Below are positions 44,832 through 53,276 of a stretch of DNA of 64,000 bases, piece by piece. Each line of letters opens with the position of its first letter. Position 1 is the first letter of the stretch. The DNA is from an uncultured Christensenella sp. (lineage in GTDB: Bacteria; Bacillota; Clostridia; Christensenellales; Borkfalkiaceae): contig CAJUGI010000001.1 of assembly GCA_910586065.1 (NCBI GenBank), positions 124,001 through 188,000 of the forward strand, written 5' to 3'. The position numbers and the translations under genes are program-made. The notes under the pieces are model-generated. The model saw only the letters and a list, made by a program, of their open reading frames with translations. It ran no database searches and had not been told where the DNA came from.

Positions 44832-45635
44832 GCCGCACCCTCGCGCGGGAAAGCGGTTGAAGAATACGTTTTGTCGGACAAACTTATATGCGGACTTTGC
44901 GGACACAAAATGACGGGCGTGAGCGGCACGAGCCGAAACAAGACAATGCACAACTACTATAAATGCGTTGGCGCAAAATGCGGCTGTCGGAAACGCGCAG
45001 TCCGTAAACAATTTATCGAGGACGAGGTTATAAACGCCATAGTTGGCAAGAACGGCGTTTTGACGGACGAATTTATAGATATGGTCGCCGCCGAAACGTA
45101 TTTACTCATACAAGCCGAGCGCAACGACAGCGAGATAAAACGCATTGAGGGCGTAATTGCAGACAATCAAAATGCTATTAACAACCTTATGCAGGCACTT
45201 ATGCGCGGCAAGATTGCCGATACGCTTTTAGCGCAAATCGAAAAGTTAGAGCGCGAGAACGCCGAGCTGAACGCGACGATTGAAAGTGAAAAGGCGTTGC
45301 AAATCAATTACACTTATGACGATATACGCAAGTGGTTAGACCATTTCCGCTCCTTGGACTATACCAAGACGAAAAACCGCAAAGCATTGATTGACACATT
45401 CATTTATCGCGTTGTGCTGTACGACGACAAAATGAAAGTGCTTTTCAATCTGAAAAGCGGACAGAAAAACGAACTGCTTTTGAATTTGATTTTCCCCGAT
45501 TACCCCGACAGCAACGGCGGCGAGGACGAAAACGGCGCAAAAGAAAAAGAAACCGAAAACTCGGTTTCTCAATCTGGGTGTTCGTATACCCCTGTTATGG
45601 TGCAGCTTCAGGGACTCGAACCCTGGGCCCACTGA
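44832..45635 (+). pseudogene. Large serine recombinase, C-terminal fragment
   Basis: The frame from about 44832 reads A..RGKAVEEYVLSDKLICGLCG, which aligns with the segment just before the zinc beta-ribbon of large serine recombinases. Zinc-ribbon cysteines (CGLCG...CGC) are followed by the long coiled coil (IKRIEGVIADNQNAINNL...LERENAELNATIE) and the C-terminal YDDIRKWLDHF segment. The catalytic serine and recombinase domains (about 300 residues) are missing; upstream lies the 184-bp inverted-repeat element. The 3' end runs through the tRNA operon terminator and 38 bases into tRNA-Lys. A TTG at 44871 is an ORF artefact rather than a proven start. Confidence 0.8.
45541..45568 (-). terminator. 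Terminator of the tRNA operon
   Basis: GAAACCGA (45549-45556) pairs with 45561-45568, tetraloop AAAC on the plus strand. On the minus strand it is followed by TTTTTCTTTT, 30 bases after the last tRNA. It overlaps the recombinase fragment's coding frame. Confidence 0.85.
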
Positions 45636-45673
45636 TTAAGAGTCAGTTGCTCTACCAACTGAGCTAAAGGTGC
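45598..45673 (-). tRNA. tRNA-Lys (CTT)
   Basis: 76 bases including encoded CCA. Cloverleaf arms are regular; anticodon loop CTCTTAA gives anticodon CTT. Acceptor GCACCTT faces AAGCTGC, leaving a C-C mismatch at 4:69. Its 3' end is the right boundary of the mobile element. Confidence 0.9.
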
Positions 45674-45712
45674 ATTTATTTTATTACCGTATACGGTTTT
45701 TAAAATCAAAAG

Positions 45713-45788
45713 TGGTGGTCCATCCGGGATTCGAACCCGGGACACCTTGATTAAAAGTCAAGTGCTCTACCATCTGAGCTAATGGGCC
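45713..45788 (-). tRNA. tRNA-Lys (TTT)
   Basis: 76 bases with encoded CCA; anticodon loop CTTTTAA gives anticodon TTT. Acceptor GGCCCAT faces ATGGACC, leaving a C-A mismatch at 3:70. Confidence 0.9.
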
Positions 45789-45858
45789 GTTGTCGGCTGA
45801 TAAGCAGTCAATATAAAAACTGTTTTGCCGTGCGTGGTGTTAACCTGCAAATTGGTTT

Positions 45859-45933
45859 TGGCTGGGGTGGCAGGATTCGAACCTACGAATGCGGGAATCA
45901 AAATCCCGTGCCTTACCGCTTGGCGACACCCCA
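45859..45933 (-). tRNA. tRNA-Gln (TTG)
   Basis: 75 bases with encoded CCA; acceptor TGGGGTG pairs fully with CACCCCA, anticodon loop TTTTGAT gives TTG. Confidence 0.93.
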
Positions 45934-45962
45934 ATGTCAGGCGAAGCCGTTTGAAAAAATTT

Positions 45963-46039
45963 TGGGGCGGGCGACAAGTTTCGAACCTGCTACCTCCAGA
46001 GCCACAATCTGGCGCTCTCCCGATTGAGCTACGCCCGCC
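45963..46039 (-). tRNA. tRNA-His (GTG)
   Basis: 77 bases with encoded CCA and the extra G at -1 opposite C73 that marks tRNA-His; anticodon loop TTGTGGC gives GTG. Confidence 0.93.
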
Positions 46040-46043
46040 GTAA

Positions 46044-46120
46044 TGGTGCGCCCGGAGAGACTCGAACCCCCGACACACGGCTTAGAAGGCCGTTGCTCTA
46101 TCCTGCTGAGCTACGGGCGC
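46044..46120 (-). tRNA. tRNA-Arg (TCT)
   Basis: 77 bases with encoded CCA; acceptor GCGCCCG pairs fully with CGGGCGC; anticodon loop CTTCTAA gives TCT. Confidence 0.93.
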
Positions 46121-46162
46121 GTAAGCATTTTTTTTGTTGCGCGCTTTAACCTTAAAAAGCGT

Positions 46163-46236
46163 TGGAGCGGGTGATGGGAATCGGACCCACGCAACCAGCT
46201 TGGAAGGCTAGTGTTCTACCATTGAACTACACCCGC
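46163..46236 (-). tRNA. tRNA-Gly (TCC)
   Basis: 74 bases with encoded CCA; acceptor GCGGGTG pairs fully with CACCCGC; anticodon loop CTTCCAA gives TCC. First tRNA of the operon. Confidence 0.93.
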
Positions 46237-46284
46237 ATAAGTATACGCGAGCGCTATGCTCCCGCAACGACTCAATGCTAAAAA

Positions 46285-46313
46285 ATTATAACAAAACAAT
46301 TTTTTGCTGTCAA
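46285..46313 (-). promoter_or_regulatory. Consensus promoter of the tRNA operon
   Basis: Minus strand: TTGACA (46313-46308), exactly 17 bases, TATAAT (46290-46285). Both hexamers are perfect, as is usual for stable-RNA operons. Confidence 0.92.
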
Positions 46314-46368
46314 CTTGTTTTAGTCGGTTTTTAAAACAAATTAAAAATAAAATAGCGGCGGGAAATAA

Positions 46369-46402
46369 TGCGGCGCGGAACTTTTTAAAGTTCCGCGCCG
46401 CA
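46369..46402 (-). terminator. Terminator-like hairpin after the anchored SH3-like gene
   Basis: Perfect 16-bp stem, 46369-46384 with 46387-46402. On the minus strand it is followed only by a weak TTATTT run. Confidence 0.7.
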
Positions 46403-46414
46403 TATTAAATTAAG

Positions 46415-47827
46415 TTAACCGTTTTGAGGGGGAAGAGAGGAATCGTTATTTTTGCTGCCCTTTTTCTTTTTGTCCTTTTGCTTTGACGAGGTGGCAACGT
46501 AAGTTAAATATCCCAACGCAATCAGAATAAGCGCAATCACCGCGATTATAAGCACAACCGTTTTGGCGGGGCTTTCTTCGGAATAACCGGGGTCGGTAGT
46601 GGCGGGGGGGTCGTTTTCGACGGGTGCGTTATATGCGGAAAGATATCCGTACGGCACAAAGCCCTTAACCGTTCCGTCGTTTTCGGACGAGTATTCTATT
46701 ACGTATAGATTCAAATGTTCAACTTTGCCCAATACTTTCACTTGTGCGTTTTTAGGCATATCGTATAGTTTTGTGCCCGTGCATACAAACGGCGACGAAT
46801 ACGCGCAGGCTTTGTCAATCGCAACGCGCATCGAAGTGTTTTCGGGAACCTGTGAAAACGCGCGTTCAAACGGTTCGCCCGCATTCGCCTTATTCATTAT
46901 ATAACATACGCCGTCCGCCGAGACCACGTAAGTGTCGCCGGAAACGGCTAAAAGCATAGCTTCTTTACCTTCTGCCGGACCGTCCGCCGCACCTATTTTA
47001 AAAGTTTTTACTGCGGGGAGAAAGACGTCGTCCGGATTATCCGAAATCAGGTTCAGGTCGATTTCCGTCACATAAGCGTTTTCTCCGCCGTTTAGCGCAA
47101 CATAGTGCAGGCTGTCCTTGTTAAGCGTTTTAAGGCTTTGAACGGTATCTCCGAAACGCACGTTTTTAACGGACGATAAATCCGTATAAGAAATTTTTAC
47201 GCCGGCATCTTCTGCGTCAAAACCGTTGAACTTAAAGAATTTTCCATCTTTTAAGGAATAAACGCTTTCGCCGTATTTTTTAACGTTTGAAAAACCTTCG
47301 AGTTTTTTCGGCGCCGAGCCGTCGGCTTTATTAATTACGTAATTGTCGCCGTGCGCGTCCTTATAATAATTGAAATTGCCCGCGTAAACGCCTTCAAGGT
47401 CCAACTCGCGGAAATTATGTTCGGCGGGTTTGTTTTCTTTTAATGTAAACACTGCGCCGCTGCCGTTTTTATAAAAGAATTCGCCGGTTTCGTCGCAGTC
47501 GAGAGAAGTTACTTTAGAGTCGGTTTTATAATCCGTCCTTTCCTTACCGTTAAGAATTACCGAAACGGTATTGCCCTCGGAAAACGCAAAAACTTCGCCG
47601 TTTACGGCAAAGTCGGAAATATTTTCAAAGCCTTCGCTTACATATTTTACAAATTCCGCAGGGTAATCCGTTAAAGAAGAGACGTCCGCAATCAAAGCCG
47701 TTTCTTCTGCAAAAGCGTTAAAGCTGTTTTTGCCGCCGGCGTTGACTGCCGCAACGGCTCCGCTCAAAACGGCGAGTACACAGCAAAATGAAATTGTAAC
47801 TTTTTTTAACCTGTTCACGAAAGACAT
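46415..47827 (-). CDS. Secreted, C-terminally membrane-anchored protein with SH3-like domain
   Basis: 470 residues. An N-terminal signal peptide (ISFCCVLAVLSGAVAAVNA) leads to a long extracellular part with beta-propeller-like short repeats (for example NVKKYGESVYSLKDGKFFKF). An SH3-type segment lies at about 345-405 (SSPFVCTGTKLYDMPKNAQVKV, VKGFVPYGYL). A Pro/Thr linker, one transmembrane helix (TVVLIIAVIALILIALGYL) and a Lys-rich cytoplasmic tail end the protein. The same plan, smaller, is seen in the gene at 48434. Probably interacts with the cell wall; no enzymatic motif. Start follows AGGAG. Confidence 0.7.
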   Translation of the reverse strand: MSFVNRLKKVTISFCCVLAVLSGAVAAVNAGGKNSFNAFAEETALIADVSSLTDYPAEFVKYVSEGFENISDFAVNGEVFAFSEGNTVSVILNGKERTDYKTDSKVTSLDCDETGEFFYKNGSGAVFTLKENKPAEHNFRELDLEGVYAGNFNYYKDAHGDNYVINKADGSAPKKLEGFSNVKKYGESVYSLKDGKFFKFNGFDAEDAGVKISYTDLSSVKNVRFGDTVQSLKTLNKDSLHYVALNGGENAYVTEIDLNLISDNPDDVFLPAVKTFKIGAADGPAEGKEAMLLAVSGDTYVVSADGVCYIMNKANAGEPFERAFSQVPENTSMRVAIDKACAYSSPFVCTGTKLYDMPKNAQVKVLGKVEHLNLYVIEYSSENDGTVKGFVPYGYLSAYNAPVENDPPATTDPGYSEESPAKTVVLIIAVIALILIALGYLTYVATSSKQKDKKKKGSKNNDSSLPPQNG

Positions 47828-48042
47828 TATATCACTCCTTTAAATTAAAGTAAACAATTTTTTTGCCGATTATAAAAGGGGATAAACAGCAAAAATTCGG
47901 TAAAAATCAAAACGACCGCATTAAAATTAATAAAAAAATAATAATTAATTTTTTAAATACGCCGTTTTTGTCAGGTATGCCGTTTATAATAAAAATAAAA
48001 ACAAATGTTTATTTTTGTGAACGGCGGTTTAAAGATAAAGAG

Positions 48043-48432
48043 ATGAAATTGAAGAGAGTTTTGAAATTTTATTTTTCTGCGGAAAAACTCAACAGGGCGC
48101 TTGACGATATAATTACGCGCAACGCGCTTGCGTCGGCGGATTTTACCGTTTCGGCGGAATACTGCGCCGAAAGAATTTGCAAGGTGATAGAAATCAAAAA
48201 AAGTTTATCCGCGCTTTACGGCTATATCGACGGCGTAATGTGCGGATTTAAAGACGGTGAAAAAAAAGCGTTGGGATATTATGCAAGCCTTAAAACCGGC
48301 ATACTTGCGCTTCCCGACGACGCCCGCCGTGAAATTAAAAGGGTTTTAAGCAAATTTTCGCGCAGGAGCGGCGGGATTTTGAGATTCGGAGACGGCTTGT
48401 GTGCAGTGAACGCATATTACGCGCTTATGTAA
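48043..48432 (+). CDS. Small unknown protein, possibly phage-related
   Basis: 129 residues from ATG 48043, preceded by a weak AAAGAG. The frame upstream is open but very AT-rich and without a start signal. Mostly helical, basic, ending NAYYALM. The segment LPDDARREIKRVLSKFSRRSGG is faintly like region 4-type or ArpU-like phage regulators, but I cannot assign it. It is convergent with the next gene, with stops two bases apart. Confidence 0.45.
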   Translation: MKLKRVLKFYFSAEKLNRALDDIITRNALASADFTVSAEYCAERICKVIEIKKSLSALYGYIDGVMCGFKDGEKKALGYYASLKTGILALPDDARREIKRVLSKFSRRSGGILRFGDGLCAVNAYYALM

Positions 48433-48433
48433 A

Positions 48434-49105
48434 TTATTGTTTACCGGAAGGTCTGGACTTTCTTGTGGCAAAGTAAAGGGCGCCGACTGATATTGTGGCG
48501 ACAAGCACTATCACCAGAGCAACAATCAGTTTGGTATCGGGTCCATTATTTTCGGACGGGGTGAAAGTTGGCGCTGATGGCAGTTCGTTAAATTCGTAAT
48601 CGCCTATCTGCCAGTCTATGTAACCGAATTTATCTCCGCAAAGGACGTAGGAATATATGTCGCCGCCCGCTTCATACGCTCCGTAATATGCTGCGGTTAA
48701 CTCGATGTCTCCCAGCGAAGGTAAAAACGACGACGGCGAGTCCGTGTGGTAAATAACGGTTACCGTTCTTTGCAGATAAAGTTTTTTTAACGGAGTTTTC
48801 GTTCTGGTCACTTCACCTTCGCGGCACCAACCGTAAACTGCGCGGTAAATTCCCGAATCCTCGGCATACTTCACGCGGTACCAGCCGTCTTCTTCCGCAA
48901 GTATTTCAACGCAGTACGTCTGCGGAATGATGAACATTTTTTTTGATTCGTCTTTTGCACTGTAAAGATATACGCGGCTGTTTAAATCCGTGTATGCGTA
49001 ATCGGCGCCCTGCGTGCTTTCTTCCGCAAAGACGGGAACCGCCGTGCTGGCTAACGATATTAAAATTGCGAGAACAAGAAAAATTACCGCCTTATATACC
49101 TTCAT
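48434..49105 (-). CDS. Small secreted, C-terminally anchored SH3-like protein
   Basis: 223 residues. Signal peptide (AVIFLVLAILISLASTAVPVFA), an SH3b-like region (LNSRVYLYSAKDES to DGWYRVKYAEDSG and YGWCREGEV), a second beta stretch, a Pro-rich linker, a transmembrane helix (LIVALVIVLVATISVGALYF) and a short basic tail. It has the same architecture as the 46415 gene, so the two may be distant paralogues acting on the same surface structure. Function unknown. Confidence 0.7.
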   Translation of the reverse strand: MKVYKAVIFLVLAILISLASTAVPVFAEESTQGADYAYTDLNSRVYLYSAKDESKKMFIIPQTYCVEILAEEDGWYRVKYAEDSGIYRAVYGWCREGEVTRTKTPLKKLYLQRTVTVIYHTDSPSSFLPSLGDIELTAAYYGAYEAGGDIYSYVLCGDKFGYIDWQIGDYEFNELPSAPTFTPSENNGPDTKLIVALVIVLVATISVGALYFATRKSRPSGKQ

Positions 49106-49169
49106 ATTTGCACATTATATACCCGTGCAAACCGAAAAAGAGGGGGGATTTTGTCAAAAAATATCTTTT

Positions 49170-50600
49170 ATGGAAAAGAATGAAATTATTGAACGGCTTG
49201 CAAAAATCGAAGCCGAACTTAAAAGACGAAAGAACGCCGATTTGCTTTCTGCATATAACAGCGGAAAAAAAATACATAAAAAACAAATGGCGTTTCACAA
49301 GTGCAAAAAGCGCAACCGCTGGGTTTTCGGCGGCAACCGCTCGGGGAAAACCGAGTGCGGAGCCGTTGAATGCCTGTGGATTTTAAGGGGCGTTCACCCG
49401 TACCGGAAAGCGCGGCAAAACGTTTTCGGTTGGGCGGTTTCTTTATCCCAGCAGGTTCAGCGCGACGTGGCGCAGGCGAAAATTTTAAAGTATCTTCCCA
49501 AAAGCTGGATTGCGGATATAGTTATGATTTCCGGCAAAAAGGACAGCCCGGAAAGCGGAGTAATAGACCTTATAAAGATAAAAAACGTTTTGGGCGGGAT
49601 TTCGACTCTGGGTTTTAAAAGTTGCGACCAGGGACGCGAAAAATTTCAGGGGAGTTCTTTAGACTTTGTGTGGTTCGACGAGGAGCCCCCGCGCGAAATT
49701 TACGAAGAGTGTCTTTTGCGTGTAATGGACAGGCGGGGGGATATTTTCGGCACAATGACGCCGCTGAAAGGACGGACGTTTATTTATGACGAAATATATT
49801 TAAACCGTAAAAACAATCCCGAAGTCTGGTGTGAATTTATGGCTTGGGAAGATAATCCGTATCTTTCGAAAAAGGAAATAAAATACCTTGAAAACTGTTT
49901 GGACGGCAGCGTGCTCGATTCAAGAAAGTTCGGAAAATTTTCGCAAGGTTCGGGGCTTGTTTATCCGGAGTTCGACGAAAGCGTTCATGTAATCGAGCCG
50001 TTTGCGGTTCCGCATGAATGGCAGGACGTAATTTCCATCGACCCCGGCTTAAACAATCCGTTGTCGGCGCATTGGTACTGCGTGGACTGGGACGGGAATA
50101 TTTACGTTGTAGCCGAGCATTTTGCGGCGGGGAAGGACGTGGATTTCCATGCGGCGGCAATAAGGAGCATAAGCTCGAAACTGGGTTGGAAGACTGACGG
50201 AAAGGGGAGGGTGTCCGCGCTGATAGACAGCGCGGCGGGACAACGCACTCTGGCTTGCCAGAAGAGCGTTGCGGAACTGTTTTCCGAGCGCGGAATACTT
50301 GTGAACGCAAAGGTGAATAAGGACGTTTTTGCGGGGATATCGCGCGTAAAATCATTTTTAAAACGGAATAACGGCGAGGGGAATTTGTATATTTTTTCAA
50401 ACTGCACAAATATGATTGCCGAGTTTAAAGGCTATTTCTGGGCGGACGGAGATTCGCCGGTAAAGCGCGACGACCACTGTATGGACGAGCTGAGATACTT
50501 TGTAATGACCCGCCCTCAACCGCCCGAAAAAGAAAACACATCCCCTGTTTTAACCGATAAAATGAAGAGGATAAGGCGGCTTAAAAGAAGAACTAATTAA
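49170..50600 (+). CDS. Phage terminase large subunit
   Basis: DNA-packaging motor and nuclease, 476 residues from ATG 49170. A longer upstream frame exists but overlaps the divergent gene. Walker A is GGNRSGKT (54-61) and Walker B FDEEP (Asp170-Glu171-Glu172), with the coupling motif GTMTPLKG after it. The C-terminal nuclease shows SIDPGLNNP, LIDSAAGQ and DDHCMDELRY acidic residues. Length is normal. First gene of a co-directional head module. Confidence 0.93.
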   Translation: MEKNEIIERLAKIEAELKRRKNADLLSAYNSGKKIHKKQMAFHKCKKRNRWVFGGNRSGKTECGAVECLWILRGVHPYRKARQNVFGWAVSLSQQVQRDVAQAKILKYLPKSWIADIVMISGKKDSPESGVIDLIKIKNVLGGISTLGFKSCDQGREKFQGSSLDFVWFDEEPPREIYEECLLRVMDRRGDIFGTMTPLKGRTFIYDEIYLNRKNNPEVWCEFMAWEDNPYLSKKEIKYLENCLDGSVLDSRKFGKFSQGSGLVYPEFDESVHVIEPFAVPHEWQDVISIDPGLNNPLSAHWYCVDWDGNIYVVAEHFAAGKDVDFHAAAIRSISSKLGWKTDGKGRVSALIDSAAGQRTLACQKSVAELFSERGILVNAKVNKDVFAGISRVKSFLKRNNGEGNLYIFSNCTNMIAEFKGYFWADGDSPVKRDDHCMDELRYFVMTRPQPPEKENTSPVLTDKMKRIRRLKRRTN

Positions 50601-50616
50601 ACTGAAACTTAAATTG

Positions 50617-50634
50617 CCCCCGCAATATGCGGGA
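50617..50634. repeat. Palindromic repeat, copy 1
   Basis: CCCGCA-ATA-TGCGGG hairpin just before the small gene at 50657. A nearly identical copy in inverted orientation lies at 53221-53238 (17 of 18 bases). Confidence 0.6.
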
Positions 50635-50656
50635 GTTTATGAAAAAAGGTGTGGTA

Positions 50657-50905
50657 ATGACTGATGAAAGAATCAAAAACGCGCTTTACGGCTGCGCGAC
50701 GGGATTGTCAACCGAAGAAACGGTTAAGGAATATTCCGTTGAAGACGGTGAAATGAAGCTGGTAAAAATGAAAGTGACTAAGCGGGATATCCCGCCGGAT
50801 ATAAAGGCGGTTAGGATGATTCTTGACGAAACCGCCGACGAGCTTTCGGACGAAGAGCTGGAAGCGGAAAAACAAAGACTGATAAAGATTTTAAAGGAGA
50901 TGTAA
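50657..50905 (+). CDS. Small phage protein, terminase small-subunit-like
   Basis: 82 residues from ATG 50657 (AAGGTG upstream; ATG 50639 is possible). The run VKMKVTKRDIPPDIKAVRMIL resembles the C-terminal part of small terminase/HTH phage proteins, where a PPD segment precedes a helix. The N-terminal DNA-binding domain is not obvious. Acidic helical C-terminus. It lies between the large terminase and portal genes. Confidence 0.5.
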   Translation: MTDERIKNALYGCATGLSTEETVKEYSVEDGEMKLVKMKVTKRDIPPDIKAVRMILDETADELSDEELEAEKQRLIKILKEM

Positions 50906-50906
50906 A

Positions 50907-52775
50907 TTGAGCGATTTAAAAAACGAAAAAACGCCGGAAGAGTTGCTTGCGGCGGAAGTTGAACAGGACTTTATCCGCCGCCGCAACGAACGAAAACAGT
51001 TGGAACGCGGTTGGCAGATTAATATGAATTTCGTATGCGGAAACCAATATTGCGATTTGGATTCTTCGGGTGAACTCTGCGAAGAAGACAAACGGTATTT
51101 CTGGCAGAGCCGCCGGGTGTTCAACCATATTGCGCCGGCAATGGATATCAGACTTTCCAAGTTGTCGCGCATACGCCCCTCGCTAGTTGTGCGGGCTGCG
51201 TCCGAAGATGAAAGCGACAGGTTTTCGGCTTCCCTTGCGTCGGCGCTTTTGTCCGCCGCACAGGAAGATTTGGACATTGACGGCGTAATTTCGTCGGCTA
51301 CATTGTGGTCGGAAATATGCGGAACCGCGTTTTACAAAGTTATGTGGAACGCCGAAGGCGGCAAGGCTGTGGGAGTAAGCGCGGACGGAAAAAAACTCCG
51401 TGAAGGCGGGGTAACCGTTGCGGCGGTTTCGCCGTTCGAAATTTATCCGCTTTCGCTTTCCGTTGAACATCTTTGCGACCAGCCCAGTATAATCCATGCA
51501 AAGGCGCTGCCCGTTGAAGAAATTTACGCGCTCTACGGAGTTAAACTCGCGGGGCGGGACGTCGATGAATTTTCGCTTGCGCCGTTTACGGGTAACGGCG
51601 GCAAAACCACGGCGGTAAAGCACGGTTATGAAATTGTAATTGAGAGATACGAACGCCCAGACGCCGAAAGATTAAACGGCAGACTTACTGTCGCCGCCGG
51701 CGGAAAACTTTTGTACGACGGCGAACTGCCGTATGTCAACGGCACGGACGGGGACAGGGAATATCCATTTGTAAAACAAACTTCTATTCCGCTTGCGGGC
51801 AGCTTTTTCGGAGCGAGCGTTGTTGAAAGATTGATTCCTTTGCAACGCGCATATAACGCGGTTAAGAACAGAAAGCACGAGTTTATGAACCGCCTTGCTT
51901 TGGGCGTTGCGGCTGTAGAGGACGGTTCGGTGGACGTTGACGAGCTTGCCGAGGACGGACTGGAACCGGGGAAAATTATAGTTTACCGTCAAGGCTCGAA
52001 TCCTCCCGAAATTCTTGACGCCGGCGGCGTGCCCGAAGAGTTCGCAAAAGAAGAAACAAATCTTTTGGCGGAATTTATGCAGATTTCCGGCGCGAGCGAC
52101 TTGAAAGATAGTTACAGCGGACTTTCGGGCATAACTTCGGCAACCGGATTACAGCTTTTAATCGAACAGGACGACAGGCGGCTCGACGTTACTTACGCTT
52201 CGATAAAACGCGCCGTCAAACAGATAGGGCGGTATATATTGAGGCTTTACAGGCAGTTTGCAACCGATTTGAGGCTTTTGAGATATGCCGGCAAGAACAA
52301 CGTTTTGAGCCTTTATTATTTTAAAGGCAGTGATATTTCTTCGGACGACGTGGTGCTTGAAGCCGAAAGCGAAGTGAACACGACGCCCGCGCAAAAGCGC
52401 AACACAATTTATGAAATACTGGATAAAGGACTGTTTACCGATGATAACGGCAAACTTTCCGTTTCGGCGAAGAACAGGCTTTTGGAGCTTTTGGGTTATG
52501 CGTCTTTGGCGGGCGAAAGAGATTTGGGGGAGCTAAACCGCGCCAGAGCCGGAGAAGAGAACCTGAAAATGCGTACGGGCACGGTTGAAGTAAAAGAGTA
52601 CGACGACCATGTGACGCACGTAACCGAACACACTGCGTTTCTTTTGTCGGAGGAGCTTGACGGGGAAACCGAAAAGCGCATATGCGCGCATATTGCCTGT
52701 CATAAACAAAGGATACGTGACGGGCAAACTGATAAAAACGACAATAATAAAGACGAAAACACGGAGGTAAGATAA
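50907..52775 (+). CDS. Phage portal protein (P22-like)
   Basis: 622 residues; forms the ring through which DNA enters the capsid. RRVFNHIAPAMDIRLSKLSRIRP, SGTAFYK-like and LIPLQRAYNAVKNRKHEFMN segments plus SGASDLKDSYSGLSG match podovirus/P22-type portals. TTG start with AAGGAG 6 bases upstream. The stop overlaps the next ATG as TAATG. Confidence 0.88.
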   Translation: MSDLKNEKTPEELLAAEVEQDFIRRRNERKQLERGWQINMNFVCGNQYCDLDSSGELCEEDKRYFWQSRRVFNHIAPAMDIRLSKLSRIRPSLVVRAASEDESDRFSASLASALLSAAQEDLDIDGVISSATLWSEICGTAFYKVMWNAEGGKAVGVSADGKKLREGGVTVAAVSPFEIYPLSLSVEHLCDQPSIIHAKALPVEEIYALYGVKLAGRDVDEFSLAPFTGNGGKTTAVKHGYEIVIERYERPDAERLNGRLTVAAGGKLLYDGELPYVNGTDGDREYPFVKQTSIPLAGSFFGASVVERLIPLQRAYNAVKNRKHEFMNRLALGVAAVEDGSVDVDELAEDGLEPGKIIVYRQGSNPPEILDAGGVPEEFAKEETNLLAEFMQISGASDLKDSYSGLSGITSATGLQLLIEQDDRRLDVTYASIKRAVKQIGRYILRLYRQFATDLRLLRYAGKNNVLSLYYFKGSDISSDDVVLEAESEVNTTPAQKRNTIYEILDKGLFTDDNGKLSVSAKNRLLELLGYASLAGERDLGELNRARAGEENLKMRTGTVEVKEYDDHVTHVTEHTAFLLSEELDGETEKRICAHIACHKQRIRDGQTDKNDNNKDENTEVR

Positions 52776-53209
52776 TGGATAACGTACACGAATCGGAAAA
52801 ATTGACGGCGACGGCGGAGACCGCGGAAGCGGAAAATGTTACGGATACCGCGTCAGCGCTCGGCAAGTTCAAAAGTGTGGACGCCCTTTTGTCGGCGTAC
52901 AGAAGTTTAGAGGCCGAATTCACCCGACGCAGTCAGCGGCTGAAAGAACTCGAAGAGGGGAGCAAGGCGCATGAAGTGCCGCAAACGGCGGCGCCCTCCC
53001 GCGAAGAACCGGCAGACGAGGAGCTTTTAAAAGCGGCGCTTTCATCCGAAAGCGTTCGAAAAGCGGTTTTGGAAGACTATCTTAAAACTGTTGCCGCAAA
53101 TAAGAGCGTACCTTTGATTTCGACTGGCGTTTTAACGCCGGCGCCGCGTTCCGCGCCCACAACCGTTAAAGAGGCGGGTGCGCTTGCGCAGCGTTTTTTA
53201 AAGAGTTAA
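52775..53209 (+). CDS. Probable phage scaffolding protein
   Basis: 144 residues, acidic and helical, with a coiled coil (SVDALLSAYRSLEAEFTRRSQRLKELEEG). Position between portal and capsid genes and composition are typical of scaffolding proteins, which guide capsid assembly and then leave. No sequence motif proves it. Confidence 0.65.
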   Translation: MDNVHESEKLTATAETAEAENVTDTASALGKFKSVDALLSAYRSLEAEFTRRSQRLKELEEGSKAHEVPQTAAPSREEPADEELLKAALSSESVRKAVLEDYLKTVAANKSVPLISTGVLTPAPRSAPTTVKEAGALAQRFLKS

Positions 53210-53220
53210 ACGTCTTTAAT

Positions 53221-53238
53221 TCCCGCATATTACGGGGG
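53221..53238. repeat. Palindromic repeat, copy 2 (inverted)
   Basis: Inverted copy of the repeat at 50617-50634, in the gap before the capsid gene. Confidence 0.6.
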
Positions 53239-53276
53239 TAAACAAAAAAATTACAAAAATTTAAGGAGAAAATTAA

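Larger units (their letters stand above)
41812..45604. mobile_element. Decayed integrated element next to tRNA-Lys
   Basis: The stretch between two copies of TGGTGCA (41812-41818 and 45598-45604) holds typical element genes: a small protein, a sigma-70 region 4 factor, a TetR operon and the C-terminal part of a large serine recombinase. It also has a hairpin-rich non-coding block. The right copy is the 3' end (with CCA) of a tRNA-Lys gene, a common integration target. The 7-bp repeat is short and could be chance, and most transfer genes and the recombinase catalytic domain are missing. I read it as a remnant of an integrative mobilizable element. Confidence 0.5.

Noticed and set aside
44871-44873. 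TTG as true start of a 254-residue recombinase-like protein
   Set aside because: Homology extends upstream in frame to about 44832 and there is no ribosome binding site, so the gene is a 5'-truncated fragment.
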